Positions 10,325-21,079 of a stretch of DNA of 64,000 bases are shown piece after piece. The position numbers and the translations under genes are program-made. Under the pieces are notes generated by a model. The model did no database searches and was not told the DNA's origin. It saw nothing but the letters and a program-made list of their open reading frames with translations. The DNA lies in assembly GCA_022539475.1 (NCBI GenBank), contig VCMS01000043.1:186001-250000 (forward strand), written 5' to 3'. Position 1 is the first letter of the stretch; each line of letters starts with the position of its first letter. Origin of the DNA: Gracilaria domingensis (lineage: Eukaryota; Rhodophyta; Florideophyceae; Gracilariales; Gracilariaceae).

Positions 10325-11029
10325 GTCGTGTTCATTTTTGTTTTCGCTGATAGTTTGCTTTTAAGGAGTTTAATTGTTATTTGTGCATTGTAGTGAGGCG
10401 CTGTAGTGAGGGGGGTTTACGGCAAGTGCTGCGCTTGCGTTCTGGGCGCGTTCGTTGCTACGACTAAACGCGGGGGGGCTTTTTCTCAGAACGGAATGAT
10501 TGATGCATTCAAGATGAGCTGATAAGCACAGAGTAAACTTTTACGGGCATTAAGCTTTGATGACCATCAACGCGTTGATACCGTCGGTATGTACCTTCGA
10601 AGGTACAGTACTGCTGTATGTACCAACGGTAAGAGAGAAAGAGCAAGCAGAGGTTGTGGTAGAGGTGCACGATCAGAAGACGTGCACAATCGGTGACGCA
10701 GATTGCATCTCAATTTGCTTGACCAATCACATCCACGATAGATCTCACAAGAGCGCGCACTTAGGGTTTGCATTGCGTTTCTTGGTGTGACGCGCCGATC
10801 CTTGCGGGTGCGGATCACGCTTCCGCAGTCTCTCGGCACCCCGAAAGGTTCTGACCCGGTTCTGACCCTGTTTTACCTTTGAAGCGACGGCAACACAGAG
10901 CCCTTGACGAGAACCCTCTTTCAACGCCGACGCTGTCGTTACTCCGCTACGTGTAGCAAGCTTACAAACCTGTTGTCCCTTATCTTCGCATTGCAAAAGA
11001 TCCCGGCCGATTCACAAATTCCGGCTGAT
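10325..11029. other. Intergenic region
   Basis: The 3' flank of two convergent genes. It contains the palindromic repeat at 10579-10631 and no open frame that looks like a gene. Confidence 0.5.
10579..10631. repeat. Palindromic repeat, relative of the 939-1025 element
   Basis: TACCGTCGGTA (10579-10589) opens and TACCAACGGTA (10621-10631) closes an imperfect inverted repeat. Its core is the perfect 16-base palindrome GTACCTTCGAAGGTAC (10591-10606). It shares the end word and the GGTACAGTACTG word with 939-1036. Confidence 0.55.
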
Positions 11030-11830
11030 TCAAATGCCAACTGGTATTGGGCCCGAAAGCAAAGACTTCTTTGTAGACAAAACTACGTGGGAGAAGGGAA
11101 CATCTAGATGCAGCGCCTCCATTGCCATCAACAGGACGTACACATACGTGACAGAATTCCCAATGAAGAACAATGCTACAAGCCAAAGCAATGAAATAGT
11201 GTTCGAACCGCCTTCGCGTTCAACGATATACACGGCAACAAAAAGAAGACCTGCAAGACTGTCGATAAACGTGAAAGTAATCCATTTGTACTCGTTTGCA
11301 ATCACAATGCTGAGCGCAGTCCCCATGGTCTCTCTTTTGAATGCCCATATGAAGAGGCAGCAAATGATTACAATCAGCGCTGTAGCAAACCCCAACACAA
11401 ACTGGCTTTTCACTCGATTGCTCTCCGTGCGCATTGACACCTCAGGCGGATAGCTGCCATCCGAGCGTGGGAACAAGCCCAACTGCAGGTCCTTCCGCAC
11501 GAAAATCATGTACGAAATGTACCACACCAGAGCAAAATTGGCGGCAAACGGCCACAAGAAGGCGTAGATGCGGGGTGGAACGCCAAAGACTGAGGGGCCC
11601 TCACGGACGAAAATGTAGTACACAGCGAACACAGCGCCAAATGACGCATCGAAGAACGCCACTAATGCCCATGATGACTTCTGAATCTGTTCTCCGGCCT
11701 TTGTCACAGGTGCTTGCAATGAGGCGTCGATATATGAGGCAAACACTGCAAGGCCGGCGATGATCAGAAGCGAAGCAATAGAGTAGGTCTTAATGGCTGA
11801 TGAGCGAGCGGGTGAGTCAGTGAGATCCAT
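11030..11830 (-). CDS. Six-helix membrane protein, DUF1475-like
   Basis: About 266 residues from the ATG at 11828-11830. An upstream in-frame extension to 11926 exists, but the chosen start leads straight into the first helix region. Six hydrophobic segments are visible, and the two halves look alike: each has an aromatic helix with an acidic residue (FFDASFGAVFAVYYIFVRE and FIDSLAGLLFVAVYIVERE) followed by another helix. This resembles an internally repeated membrane protein, and the pattern recalls the DUF1475 family, from memory only. No transport or catalytic motif is recognised. The gene is convergent with the secreted protein gene and isolated by repeats upstream. Confidence 0.6.
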   Translation of the reverse strand: MDLTDSPARSSAIKTYSIASLLIIAGLAVFASYIDASLQAPVTKAGEQIQKSSWALVAFFDASFGAVFAVYYIFVREGPSVFGVPPRIYAFLWPFAANFALVWYISYMIFVRKDLQLGLFPRSDGSYPPEVSMRTESNRVKSQFVLGFATALIVIICCLFIWAFKRETMGTALSIVIANEYKWITFTFIDSLAGLLFVAVYIVEREGGSNTISLLWLVALFFIGNSVTYVYVLLMAMEALHLDVPFSHVVLSTKKSLLSGPIPVGI

Positions 11831-13046
11831 GATGGAGTTCGAGCACGCGCTTAATATCGAAAGCAAACCTGGAAATCGGACCGGTTTTCGGCGAGGGCTC
11901 ACACTCTGCAAACACCTGATACCCAAGGTACTTCCAGCTGCAATATGCCTGTCAAAGACGAATGAAAGCTTCTCCTTGATGTGTGCAAATTCCGGGATAT
12001 CCTGAACACTCTAGTGTGACTGGCTCTAAGTTCGCTAAGTTCGTCGAATCCAACCGGAGCGGTTCTCGTCCAATGCTGTTGATGAAAAAAAAAACAACTC
12101 GGACGCAATATTGAAATGTATCCAACTCGGATTTGCCCCGCGCTGTGTTTGCATGACGCACCTCTAATGTTTTCTGAGTTCTGGCAAGGAGACGACACGT
12201 ATGTGATTCTTGGTCCTCAATGACGGTGACACAATGACCTTCCCAATGCAGTGTGCGTCTGACGCGAAATGTTGACTACGTTGGTGTACGCCTACAGCTG
12301 CATTATGCCATGATGGTATGGGAATGACACGAGTGAAAATGCAATTGTGCAAGAACGGCCCTCATGAGTGCATAGACTTTTGTGAAAGAGTACAGTTAAA
12401 ATTTGGAATGGCAACCCTGAACCGTTGTCGTTCTCCAGAGTCTGGAGTCCAGACGCTACGGTGCCAATACCCACAGTTTGGCGCATCTCGTCTGAAAAAC
12501 GTACGTTTTCCTCCAACAGCAGCAACGTCTCTTCGTTGGAGCGAATACACTCTTTCGTGCGATCACCATGTCTCCAACAAGACGAGATGAACACTGCCAT
12601 TTCGTACATAGGCGATCCGCATGCGGAATTGGTTTCTTTCCTCATGTTCTCGCTTGCCTCCGTTGCAGTAAGACTATCTTTTGATGTTCTCTTGTCCTAA
12701 TAGGAGTCGTAGTGTAATGATTGCGATTCAAACGCTCGCCGGGAAGGCATGCTTGGCAGAAATAGAAAAGTCCTGTATGCGCTACCGCACTACTATTCAA
12801 CGCTTAGTTTGCTGTGCTCGAATCTCTCTCTCTTGATAACGAGACGGTGAAGTCAATTACGCTACTAAGCATGGGTTTGCTCAAGACCCAACGACCTACA
12901 ATGCCTCTGCATCACAACCACCGACCATTACTCATGCGTCTTCATAATGCAATTGGTAAATCTTTTGTACCATCAGCTCTTCCGCAACTTTTGCAGCGAA
13001 TGACTCAGTGATAAACAACCATGATGTAGTACATAGTTGGGATAAT
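11831..13046. other. Intergenic region
   Basis: Only short open frames without protein-like composition are seen. No repeats or RNA gene could be recognised. Confidence 0.4.
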
Positions 13047-13050
13047 GGTG

Positions 13051-13844
13051 ACCAGGGGTAGGACCAATCTGATTGCTATCGATTGCATCGATTGCAATCA
13101 ATCCGGCAATCAATCGAGCTTCTAAGCACCGGTAGCTGAGCGTCAAAACCTTACTCTTCCCGACTTGATTAGACAACACCCACATAGATTGTTGGTCTTC
13201 CTGACGAGAGAAAACTTCCTGTAAGGATAGTTTTACTACATCCTAGAAATTAGAGGATGTTGTCCGCAGTAAAGAAGAAGAAGAAGCTTCTAAGAAAGCT
13301 GCAATCGGGATTGCAATATGTATTTGCTTTGCAATCGGGATTGCAATATGTATTTGCATTGCAATCGAGATTGCAATATGCATTTGCTTTGCAATCGCGA
13401 TTGCGATTGCGTACTCATTTGCAATCAAGAGTGCAATCACGAACTGCGCAACTATATCCGATCTCTTTTACAACTGCGAAGTGCTGCACTTAGAAACGAA
13501 ACGAATAGATTTGTAGCAAAAACCACAATCAAAACAACACAATGTTTACTCAAGATATGTCAAAGTCCTCTACAGTTCCTAACAGCAAACCGAACATACT
13601 TTATGAAATAATACGAATAGCATGCAGAGCATCGCGGACAGTATACATCTCCCAGAAGCGAGAGTTCACGCGCAAAAAGATCAAAGCTGCAACAATTCAA
13701 GTTCTCTTAACAAGTTTACTCCAATCGCAATCAAAAATGAATTGAGATTACTGGAACTCTTGCAATCTAGATTGCAATACGCTATCCTTTTGCAATCGGA
13801 GATTGCAGGGTGCAATCGCAATCGATTGCGTCCCTACCCCTGGT
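13051..13844. mobile_element. Non-autonomous element with terminal inverted repeats
   Basis: The left end ACCAGGGGTAGGACCAATC (13051-13069) is mirrored by the right end, which reads inward ACCAGGGGTAGGGACGCAAT. GGTG flanks both sides (13047-13050 and 13845-13848), consistent with a 4-base target duplication. The interior holds GCAATC/GATTGC palindromic words near both ends and a 30-base tandem repeat, with no coding capacity. It looks like a MITE or deletion derivative. A related end lies at 1356-1379. Confidence 0.6.
13301..13440. repeat. 30-base tandem repeat with palindromic unit
   Basis: Four units with period 30 start at 13301, 13331, 13361 and 13391. Each opens with a palindromic core of the type GCAATCGGGATTGC, then AATATGTATTTG. 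Unit differences fall mostly in the core centre (GGG, GGG, GAG, GCG), and the last unit degenerates. Confidence 0.8.
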
Positions 13845-13848
13845 GGTG

Positions 13849-16478
13849 ACCTAATATTGTCATGAATATCTTGTAGTTCAAATCACCGTAATTGCGCTCT
13901 ATCAAACTGATGTTCAGCTGTTCACCAAACAGGCGGTTGGTCACCGACTGTGTTCATCGGCTTGTCTTTTCATGGCTAGAGGTACTGAGGAGCGGTTAAC
14001 ACTCTACGTGTAAAGTTGTGCGCATATGTTAACAAGCAATTCATCCTTCCCGGACAAGAGAATTCTGCTCTACTCTGTCGTTGGCGAATACGAATACACC
14101 ACAGCTGGCACGAGATTCTTCTTTCTCCCCCTCTACTGTGTGTGTGGTTTTCTCCAAAGGCTATACAGGGTACAAGGGTAGATCAATTATCACAAGACAT
14201 CATGATTTTGACCTACGACTTAGCTATTACGTCTTGTCCAACAACTTTTTGGCCTTTTCACGACAACAGTCGTCTTCACTATTTTCTCCGTTTGCGCGCA
14301 ACACGACGTTGCACGCGAAAGAAGATAATGGTGAAAGCATGAAACTGTACTTCCTCTACCATTGATCAATTAGTCAAATTAGCTTTTCGTTCTGACTTGG
14401 CTGCATCTCCTTCTTCAAGAGCTACCCAATAGAAAATCTTTCTCTGGAGAAATTACTCCACTAGAGTACAGTCTCGGATTGTAGAACTGATGACAAGTTC
14501 GGAACGAAGAGCTATCCACAGCTGATAATGCATCTATGCTGTAGCAAATATAAGTGTCATACTTCAGAGTACTTCGAATCTAACACTGCCATGCACTTAA
14601 GAGAAGTACCGCAAATGTCAGAGACTCGCGATTTTTGAGAGGACTCGAACTGTTTTTGGAGGCAATGGGCTGGCAAACATGGAATGACGACAGAGGCTGC
14701 TAGAAGGTGGAATAAGATTCATTTCGCTGCTGTCCACGGGTTTGAAACACATTGGAAGGTACATGAACGCACCATTATGCCTGTACGCACTCCACACTAT
14801 GGAGGTACGAAAGCTCCCGGAAGGCTCCCGGAAAGCTCCCGCGAAAAGATGCCAGTTTTGAGGAGATGTTTCTGTACACTTTCGGCCTGTCTGTAGCCTG
14901 AATTGTACCAAGGATGGGTTGCAGAACAGCATGGACTTCACGTTTGTTCAACGTCTATGAGGGCACAACATCAACAACAACCTTGCTAATCCGACTCGTG
15001 TTTTCGACGGCATCGAGAGAGCAGTCCGCGCAGCGCGGACCGCGCTGCACGGCGGCACGGGTACTTTCATAACGGTAGTAGTACTACCATTATGAAAGTA
15101 ATCGTACCGGCCCCACGGTACTACCATAGTGTACCCTGGGGCCGTACGGCAACGACGGAACAATTACGCATTTACCTTCGCAAAAGCTCTGTGTATCGAT
15201 GTTGATGGACATCATGTCCACCAAAATCGATACCCAGAGCTGATGATGATCATGCAGGTAATTTCATCATTGAATCGGGAGATCTCCGCTTGAAAAGCCA
15301 ATGCCAAGTTTCTGCAAGTAGATGCTTTCGCGTAAAACATGGTGTGTGGGAATGATCCCCCCTACCCCATCATGGGGATGATCTGGTGATTTCACAAAGC
15401 ACACGCTTCACGTTTGATGCGTCCGCGTCACGATATCCCGAGTACCGGGACGATCGAGATAGGCCGATTAACTACGATGAGTATTTCTTGATACAGAGTG
15501 CGACACCTGCGTCTCTCGGACAGAACCAATCCATCGAAAAGAACAGGAAATCGGAGTCATAGTGCCGGCAGTAGCTGGGGTTTCATGCACATCCGTTTGC
15601 GGATACCACTGGCAGTGTTGTACCGCAAAGGGAACCCTGCGTTCGTGAACCAAATCAATTCTCATACACAGGCCTTCAGAGTACAACAATTGTCGCTGAC
15701 CGCTTCCGACCGGCTTGATGCACAGTGATAACAATGTTTATTATTGTGATCATGGTCAGAAACATACAGAGTAGAGCGGCCCGCAGGGCCATCACATATC
15801 CCCGAATTCAATTCTTACTCTCGCACCGATGCTGAGGAGCGATATGCGAGAAATCGTTTACAGCGAGGTCTCCTTAATCCTTCTCCCGGGCCATGAACTA
15901 TGCTTAATCTTTTGGGTACTTGTCACGGTGCTAACTTGTTTCGCCTTCGATGAACATAATACTTCTGTAGTCAAACTCGAGTTGCCACACGAAGCGCATC
16001 ACCTGACACCAACTCCGATGTCTCAAACGTTTAAACACTTGACGATGGCCCGAGCCTTTGGCGCTGTTCTGAATAGAGGTATAGAATGATGGGGGTTTGC
16101 GCAACATGGTTGAAGAAGGTGGCATGGAGGCTCCTGAGGTTGTGGTTCTGGTCCTGCGTGTTGGTTCTGTTGTACACTGTGTCTTCTCCGGCTGTTGTTT
16201 AAGGCGTCTTCTTGGTCCACAACGAGCACAGCAAGCCTCGAACGTAACATATTCCTTCTGACATTGACAGCGAACTGGCCTCACGTGTTGTATAGCAAAG
16301 GAACCTATTGTTTGCAAAGCAAGACGACCTTCTTGTTGTACAGCCGTGGGTTTACATGCCCAGTGGGGTGAGAATCATTAAAGCTCGAGGATATAGTCCC
16401 ATCCTGGCGAAAGAATCATTCTTGTAATAGACTCATATCGGTATCTACCTCCCCGAAATCTTTCGTCCAACTTACCGG
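13849..16478. other. Gene-poor interval
   Basis: No gene was recognised. It holds the palindrome cluster at 15024-15144. Several frames of about 100 codons exist on both strands, but none shows domain-like sequence. Confidence 0.4.
15024..15144. repeat. Cluster of three hairpin-forming palindromes
   Basis: Three inverted repeats sit in a row. GTCCGCGC-A-GCGCGGAC spans 15024-15040. A 37-base near-perfect palindrome with arms ACTTTCATAA and TTATGAAAGT spans 15063-15099. A GGCCCC/GGGGCC-armed repeat spans 15108-15144. Each could extrude a cruciform; they may be termini of small foldback elements. Confidence 0.6.
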
Positions 16479-17957
16479 ATGCGTTCGCGAAACTTTGGGA
16501 TGCCACCCCGCTTTGGAGTATCATTTCCAACTCCAAGGACATCGTCTTCTTCAGTAACGTCGACTCCCCGGTCGTCTAGTTCTGATGGGCCTTCTTTCGC
16601 TTTCGACAGTGCTTTGCACATGCCTCGTCCGATGAATGCGGGGAAGATCATTCCAGGTGAGAGGCAGTATGCATCATCCCGAGCAGCAATGCGTCTATGG
16701 ATGGCTCTATTGTTCGCGACGTTTCTCCTTTTCCAGCTCGCAACAGTATTCGCTGCCCCTTCCCCATCGTACTTCGCTGCAAATCTGGATTCATCTGATA
16801 GTTCCCAAACAAATGCTTCTCACGTATCTCGTGGCATAGTACAGCCCGGCCAACCAGATCCTAACGGACGAGAGACTATCACAAAGGAAACGATTCCACA
16901 GGGCTCCGAAAGTGCAAGATCCGAACAGAGAAGTGGCGAGAATGCCGGAGACGAACAGAAGGCTTCCCCTCGCGAAGCGAACGTCGCGTACTTCATCCAG
17001 GTTTCTCAGGCCACTGTTTCACACCTGCCCCGTCTTCTGAAATCTATCCACCATCCCGAAAATGTCTACGCTATTCACTTCGACTTGAAGATTCCACAAG
17101 AAACTGTTCAGGGAGTGATTCAGAAGATACAAGGGCAAATTGGACAAAGTAAGAATATTCATGTAATGCAATCCGAACTCATCACATATCGAGGAATCAG
17201 TATGCTACTCAACACCATTAGCGCCATGCGTCTGCTTCTCGAAGAAGATGACAAATGGGATTACTTCATCAACATCAGTGGTGCAGATTACCCCTTGATT
17301 ACAGCCGAAACTCAACGCCAGCTCTTGGGTCATGAACTAGGTCTGAACTATTTCACATATGCCCCTAGCAAGACCTGGCGAGATATGGCTGAAAACCGAG
17401 TCTCTGAGCTATGGTTTGATGAATCTCTTTCCTTTCGAAAGACTGCTTCTCTTGGAGAACTCCAGAAGCTTCCAATTCGCAACCCGCTTGTTGACACTCG
17501 GGAATTTGAGATAACCCATGCTGAAGCTTGGATGATTTCCTCTCGTGAGTTCTGTGATTTCGTGCTCAGGGGCGATATGGCTCGTAAAATGCTCGTAGGT
17601 TTCTCGTACGCTGTGGACAGTTCGGAACATTACTTTGCCAGTCTTGCCTGGAACAGCGATAGATTCCGGGATACGATCGTTACCCATTCCATGCGCATGA
17701 TTCTCTGGAGTCATGAAGGCAAATCCTCAGGTCAACATCCCTACAACATTGACGAACGCAAGGAGGATGGAGAATACCGATTCAAAAGCCTGATCGATAA
17801 GTCCGTATTATTCTTTGCAAGAAAGTTTAAGGATGCCGACTCCGAATTGATGAATTTTGTTGACGAGCGAGCGAAAAAGAAAGAAACCATGGAGTCCGCT
17901 AAGGATCATTTGGTCAGCAAAATTGCGTTACGAGAGATCAGGTCACGCGAGTTGTGA
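16479..17957 (+). CDS. GT14-family glycosyltransferase, type II membrane protein
   Basis: 492 residues. A Ser/Pro/Arg-rich cytoplasmic tail (1-70) is followed by one membrane anchor (about 72-92) and a polar stem. From about residue 168 a domain starts (VAYFIQVSQA ... IHHPENVYAIHFD) with the hallmarks of core-2/I-branching N-acetylglucosaminyltransferase and peptide O-xylosyltransferase (GT14): an early AYF strand, the HPEN/HFD motif, then WDYFINISGADYPL and a later TYAPSKTWRDM region. GT14 enzymes lack a DXD motif, and none is needed here. It should act in the Golgi lumen, transferring a sugar from a UDP-sugar to a glycan or protein acceptor. A nucleotide-sugar/phosphate translocator gene lies next to it, convergently. 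The exact donor and acceptor cannot be read. Confidence 0.8.
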   Translation: MRSRNFGMPPRFGVSFPTPRTSSSSVTSTPRSSSSDGPSFAFDSALHMPRPMNAGKIIPGERQYASSRAAMRLWMALLFATFLLFQLATVFAAPSPSYFAANLDSSDSSQTNASHVSRGIVQPGQPDPNGRETITKETIPQGSESARSEQRSGENAGDEQKASPREANVAYFIQVSQATVSHLPRLLKSIHHPENVYAIHFDLKIPQETVQGVIQKIQGQIGQSKNIHVMQSELITYRGISMLLNTISAMRLLLEEDDKWDYFINISGADYPLITAETQRQLLGHELGLNYFTYAPSKTWRDMAENRVSELWFDESLSFRKTASLGELQKLPIRNPLVDTREFEITHAEAWMISSREFCDFVLRGDMARKMLVGFSYAVDSSEHYFASLAWNSDRFRDTIVTHSMRMILWSHEGKSSGQHPYNIDERKEDGEYRFKSLIDKSVLFFARKFKDADSELMNFVDERAKKKETMESAKDHLVSKIALREIRSREL

Positions 17958-18461
17958 CTTCAACTCGAATAACTTTCTAACTTCAAGATTCATGGCGTAA
18001 CTTCTTGGTTCATACCGGGCTTTGTTTGATTTTCTTTAGCATTTCCATTCGTTGCAGATGGTCAGCGACTTTCAGCGGTGAACTTCCACCTACATAGTTT
18101 GTGAAGTTTCGCGTTCACAAGAAGAATCATGAGTTCACCGAAGGGATAAACATGCCGCCGAAACATGGGATGATACCAACTGGAGCCATAGACACCTTAT
18201 CGTAGATACCTTATTTACTGCAGTGCTAGCTAGTTAGCAAATAGAACACAGTACAAAATGTACCCTGTACAAGAAGGAAAACACTGAAGGGCACTTCGAA
18301 TGTTTTGTCGACATGTTGTCGCACGAACTGACTACAGGTTCTTTACGAACATGTCTCGATTACAGTCGAAAGCAGATCGTCAATGACACTAAGCTTTGCT
18401 TCATCATAGCTACTCCAAATAGGTTCGCAACGAACAAAAATGGAAACCGGAGCTGAAGAAG
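17958..18461. other. Convergent intergenic region
   Basis: Lies between the 3' ends of the GT14 and translocator genes. No gene or clear repeat was seen. Confidence 0.4.
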
Positions 18462-19481
18462 TCAGGAAGTACTGGATCGTTCTTTCTCTGCCTTCTCCGC
18501 TTCTGCGCGAGCCTTGAGCTTAAGCTGTGTGTACCATATAACACCACATAACGTAAGGGACATACCAAACACATTGGCCGCGTCGAAGGGTCGGCGGAAG
18601 ATAAAGAAGTCCACGCAAAACAAAAATGCAGTCTTTCCATTCCCAACAACATTGTAGGTTACAGCGGAAGTCTTCCCGATTAGTAAAAAGATTGAGACAT
18701 TCACACAGAGAGCCAAGGCACCAGTGAAAAGAATCTTGTACACGAGGGCAGTAGTGGGCACAAAATGAAGAATTGATTTGGGGTCTGTGAGCGAATAATT
18801 GTCAAAGACGGGTAACAGTGGAATTATTGATATTGCAGACAGAGGTGCAATGTATAATTGGAGTTGCAGAGGATTCGCTTCAAGGGACTTCTGAAGAGAT
18901 CCGCACCATATTTGATAGAACGATGTACACAATATATTGGCCAGAGCAAAAAGGGTCCCGACGGTGTTAACTTGAAAGTCTGTTACACCCGTGATCAAAA
19001 CGCCGAAGCACATTGTACCAAGAGCTGCCAAAAACGAGTAGGGTAAGTATTTGCGGAACACAAGGGCCTCAATTATGACAACACCAACAACAGTCATGTG
19101 TTTCATAACCTGATAGAAACCAATAGAATTATGTTGCAAGCTAAGGTTGGAGAACACGACAAAACCCATACCAGCCACTGCAAGCTTCAACGCCTTTCGA
19201 ACATCAAGTCGTTTTGGGGTGAAAACTCCCATGCGCGCAAGCAACAGCAGCCCAAGAGTGGTGCATATGAAGTGAATAAACGTGAGTGAGGCGCCGTACT
19301 CAAAGCCAGCGGCGTAGACAAGCTTGTTTGCTGATACAATTCCGGTAGACGAAAAGAAGTTAAAGGCAATGACGCCGGCAACCTCGGCGTTAGAAGGGTC
19401 ATCGTGGGTGGGCGCAGGATGTTCCTTCTCCTGCTGCGGCGAGGAATGCACGACAGCGGTCTGGCCTTGCTTAACCGCCAT
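18462..19481 (-). CDS. Nucleotide-sugar / triose-phosphate translocator family protein
   Basis: 339 residues from the ATG at 19479-19481; an in-frame TTG four codons upstream is not a credible start. After a polar N-terminus of about 35 residues there are roughly ten hydrophobic helices typical of the drug/metabolite transporter superfamily, TPT/NST branch. Family-like motifs are the first helix NFFSSTGIVSANKLVY, the SLQHNSIGFYQVMKHM segment, the FQVNTVGTLFALANILCTSFYQIW segment, and TYNVVGNGKTAFLFCVDFFIF near the end. The Lys/Arg-rich C-terminus is cytosolic. The closest remembered group is SLC35E-type or plant UDP-sugar transporters of Golgi/ER. It probably exchanges a nucleotide sugar for UMP/GMP; substrate unknown. 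It lies convergent to a Golgi glycosyltransferase gene. Confidence 0.85.
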   Translation of the reverse strand: MAVKQGQTAVVHSSPQQEKEHPAPTHDDPSNAEVAGVIAFNFFSSTGIVSANKLVYAAGFEYGASLTFIHFICTTLGLLLLARMGVFTPKRLDVRKALKLAVAGMGFVVFSNLSLQHNSIGFYQVMKHMTVVGVVIIEALVFRKYLPYSFLAALGTMCFGVLITGVTDFQVNTVGTLFALANILCTSFYQIWCGSLQKSLEANPLQLQLYIAPLSAISIIPLLPVFDNYSLTDPKSILHFVPTTALVYKILFTGALALCVNVSIFLLIGKTSAVTYNVVGNGKTAFLFCVDFFIFRRPFDAANVFGMSLTLCGVIWYTQLKLKARAEAEKAEKERSSTS

Positions 19482-20303
19482 TATCAAACTCAACGGAACG
19501 ATGCAAAAAGTGAACTAGGGGGGCACGCACGCCGGCACGGAGCGGTCACACGCGGGCGGAAAAGCGTTGGCTACGATCGCCACGGGAATCGGAGAACAAC
19601 TGGTTCGGCACCGGGCGAGCGAGCGGGCGAGCGGGCGCGCGACAGGCGGGGGGGGGGGGGGGGGGGGGTGTGAAGAGGGGGGTTGGACGTTGACAGATGA
19701 CGGACTGGGTGAAAGGGCTAAGGGGTTTTGTCGACCGGGAGGTGCGCGGCGTAACTGCTTCTAAGGCGGGCTGGGACGGCGGGCGCACTCCGGGCGGTTT
19801 GCGGGCGGCGCTTGCTGACGGTAAGCGCACGGAGAGCACGCGCTGCGTGGGCGACGCGCTGGGTGCGTGCGGATTCCGTGCACGACGCTTTTGGTCGTTT
19901 TGCGCGCGCGCCGATGCCGAAACGGCCCCCCTTACACCGTGCGTACGGCGGCTCCGGGCGCAGCTGACACTCGCGCCTGGCGCGACGCGCCACTTCTCTC
20001 CTTCCCTCGTTGCCTGCCTCGCGGCGCATGATGCACCCCAGCGAAGCAGAGCTGCGCCGTGCCAGGGACGGCGGTCAGGACTCCTGGCTCGGGGGCTGTA
20101 TGATATTTCTTTAGGAGCGCTTTTGAGAAGGAGAGCAAACGCTTACCGCTCCCGCTAACGGCTTGAGCCCCATTGATTGATTGACAACATACAAAGGCGC
20201 TGCGTACATCTGTTTAATCCTCCAGTTGGAGCATGTGCCCTCATTCATTCACAGTTCATTACATTGCTTGACTTAATGCTTCGCCGCAACGCACAGCAGC
20301 AAC
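19482..20303. promoter_or_regulatory. GC-rich upstream region with G/C homopolymer
   Basis: Upstream of the translocator gene and downstream of the CRAL-TRIO gene. From about 19590 to 20150 it is GC-rich, with a run of about 20 G (C on the transcribed strand) near 19650-19670, like the poly-C leaders of other genes here. A 153-codon + strand frame from 19697 has promoter-like composition and no recognisable domain, so it is not called as a gene. Confidence 0.4.
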
Positions 20304-21079
20304 TCACCGCACATCATCGTCCCCCACAGCACCCAATTGCCTGGGTTCCACGGGAACGCCCATCACAACCGCCGCTTCCCTCATCATTTCATTCTCCTCG
20401 ATCAAAGCCTCTTCAAACATGGCGACGCCGCCCGGGATAATTCGCTGGGCAACCTCTTTCGCCATTACTTCATCCAACCAAAGTTCTTCAAGTCTATCCA
20501 CATAGTGCACCTTGCGCCACACGTTCTGCGACACGAAAGCGGAAAGGAGCATGCAGATTACGCGCAGCGTCAACGTAGGGTGTACGATGGAGACTGCTTG
20601 CAAGTTCTTCCGATGTGCTCTTGATAGTCTGTTGCGCACGCGAATCAGCCACCAGCCCAGCCATAACGGTGGTGAAAAGCCGGAATGTACGTAGATGACT
20701 CGATAGGTTTGATCACATATCTGTACATGCAGCAGCAACACAGACAAGGACATTGTCAGAAACAGCTCTAGCAACCCCAAACGTCCGTTCTAAAGCTTCT
20801 AAAACGTACATCACCAGTCTCGCGAATAAATAACTGGAAGCAATGTTCCCAGACGCTTCCTCCAATGCGTGGAATCAACGCCGGAATCACCATCACCAAC
20901 GCGTTTCCATCCGAGTCAGTGATTAGAGATCCATCTGATTCTCTCACCACGGTGACAATGCCGCGGTTTTCAACACCGCTCAGATCTGCGTCTCTCGCCT
21001 GCTGCACTTCGTGTTCGTACGATTCGTCTTCTTGTGCATTGTCATCCATTTGACTCCTTTGTTCCGAACCTTCTGTCAC
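20304..21079 (-). CDS. CRAL-TRIO (BCH-type) domain protein, two exons
   Basis: The first exon runs from the ATG at 21077-21079 down to 20815 and the second from 20767 to 20304. The 47-base intron (20768-20814) starts GTGATG and ends GCTAG, and its removal keeps the frame (phase 1). The joined protein of about 240 residues has an acidic N-terminus, then GNALVMVIPALIPRIGG, a helix, and a second strand IYVHSGF. After that come W-L-I-R-x-R-L, NLQAVSIVHPTLTLRVI and VWRKVHYVDRLEELW, then LDEVMAKEVAQRIIPGGV. This order matches the divergent CRAL-TRIO/BCH fold of ARHGAP1, BNIP2 and GDAP2. It probably binds lipid or small GTPase partners in the cytosol. No RhoGAP or macro domain is attached. Confidence 0.7.
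20768..20814 (-). other. Predicted 47-base intron
   Basis: GT-AG bounded. It joins two frames of one CRAL-TRIO domain exactly where the family's sequence continues. Without it the first frame ends after 15 unrelated residues. Confidence 0.6.

Noticed and set aside
13301-13440. Regular repeats as a possible CRISPR array
   Set aside because: Units are directly tandem with no unique spacers, palindromic and in a eukaryotic context.
19697-20158. 153-codon + strand frame in a GC-rich region
   Set aside because: It lies in the upstream region of the translocator gene, has promoter-like composition and no recognisable domain.
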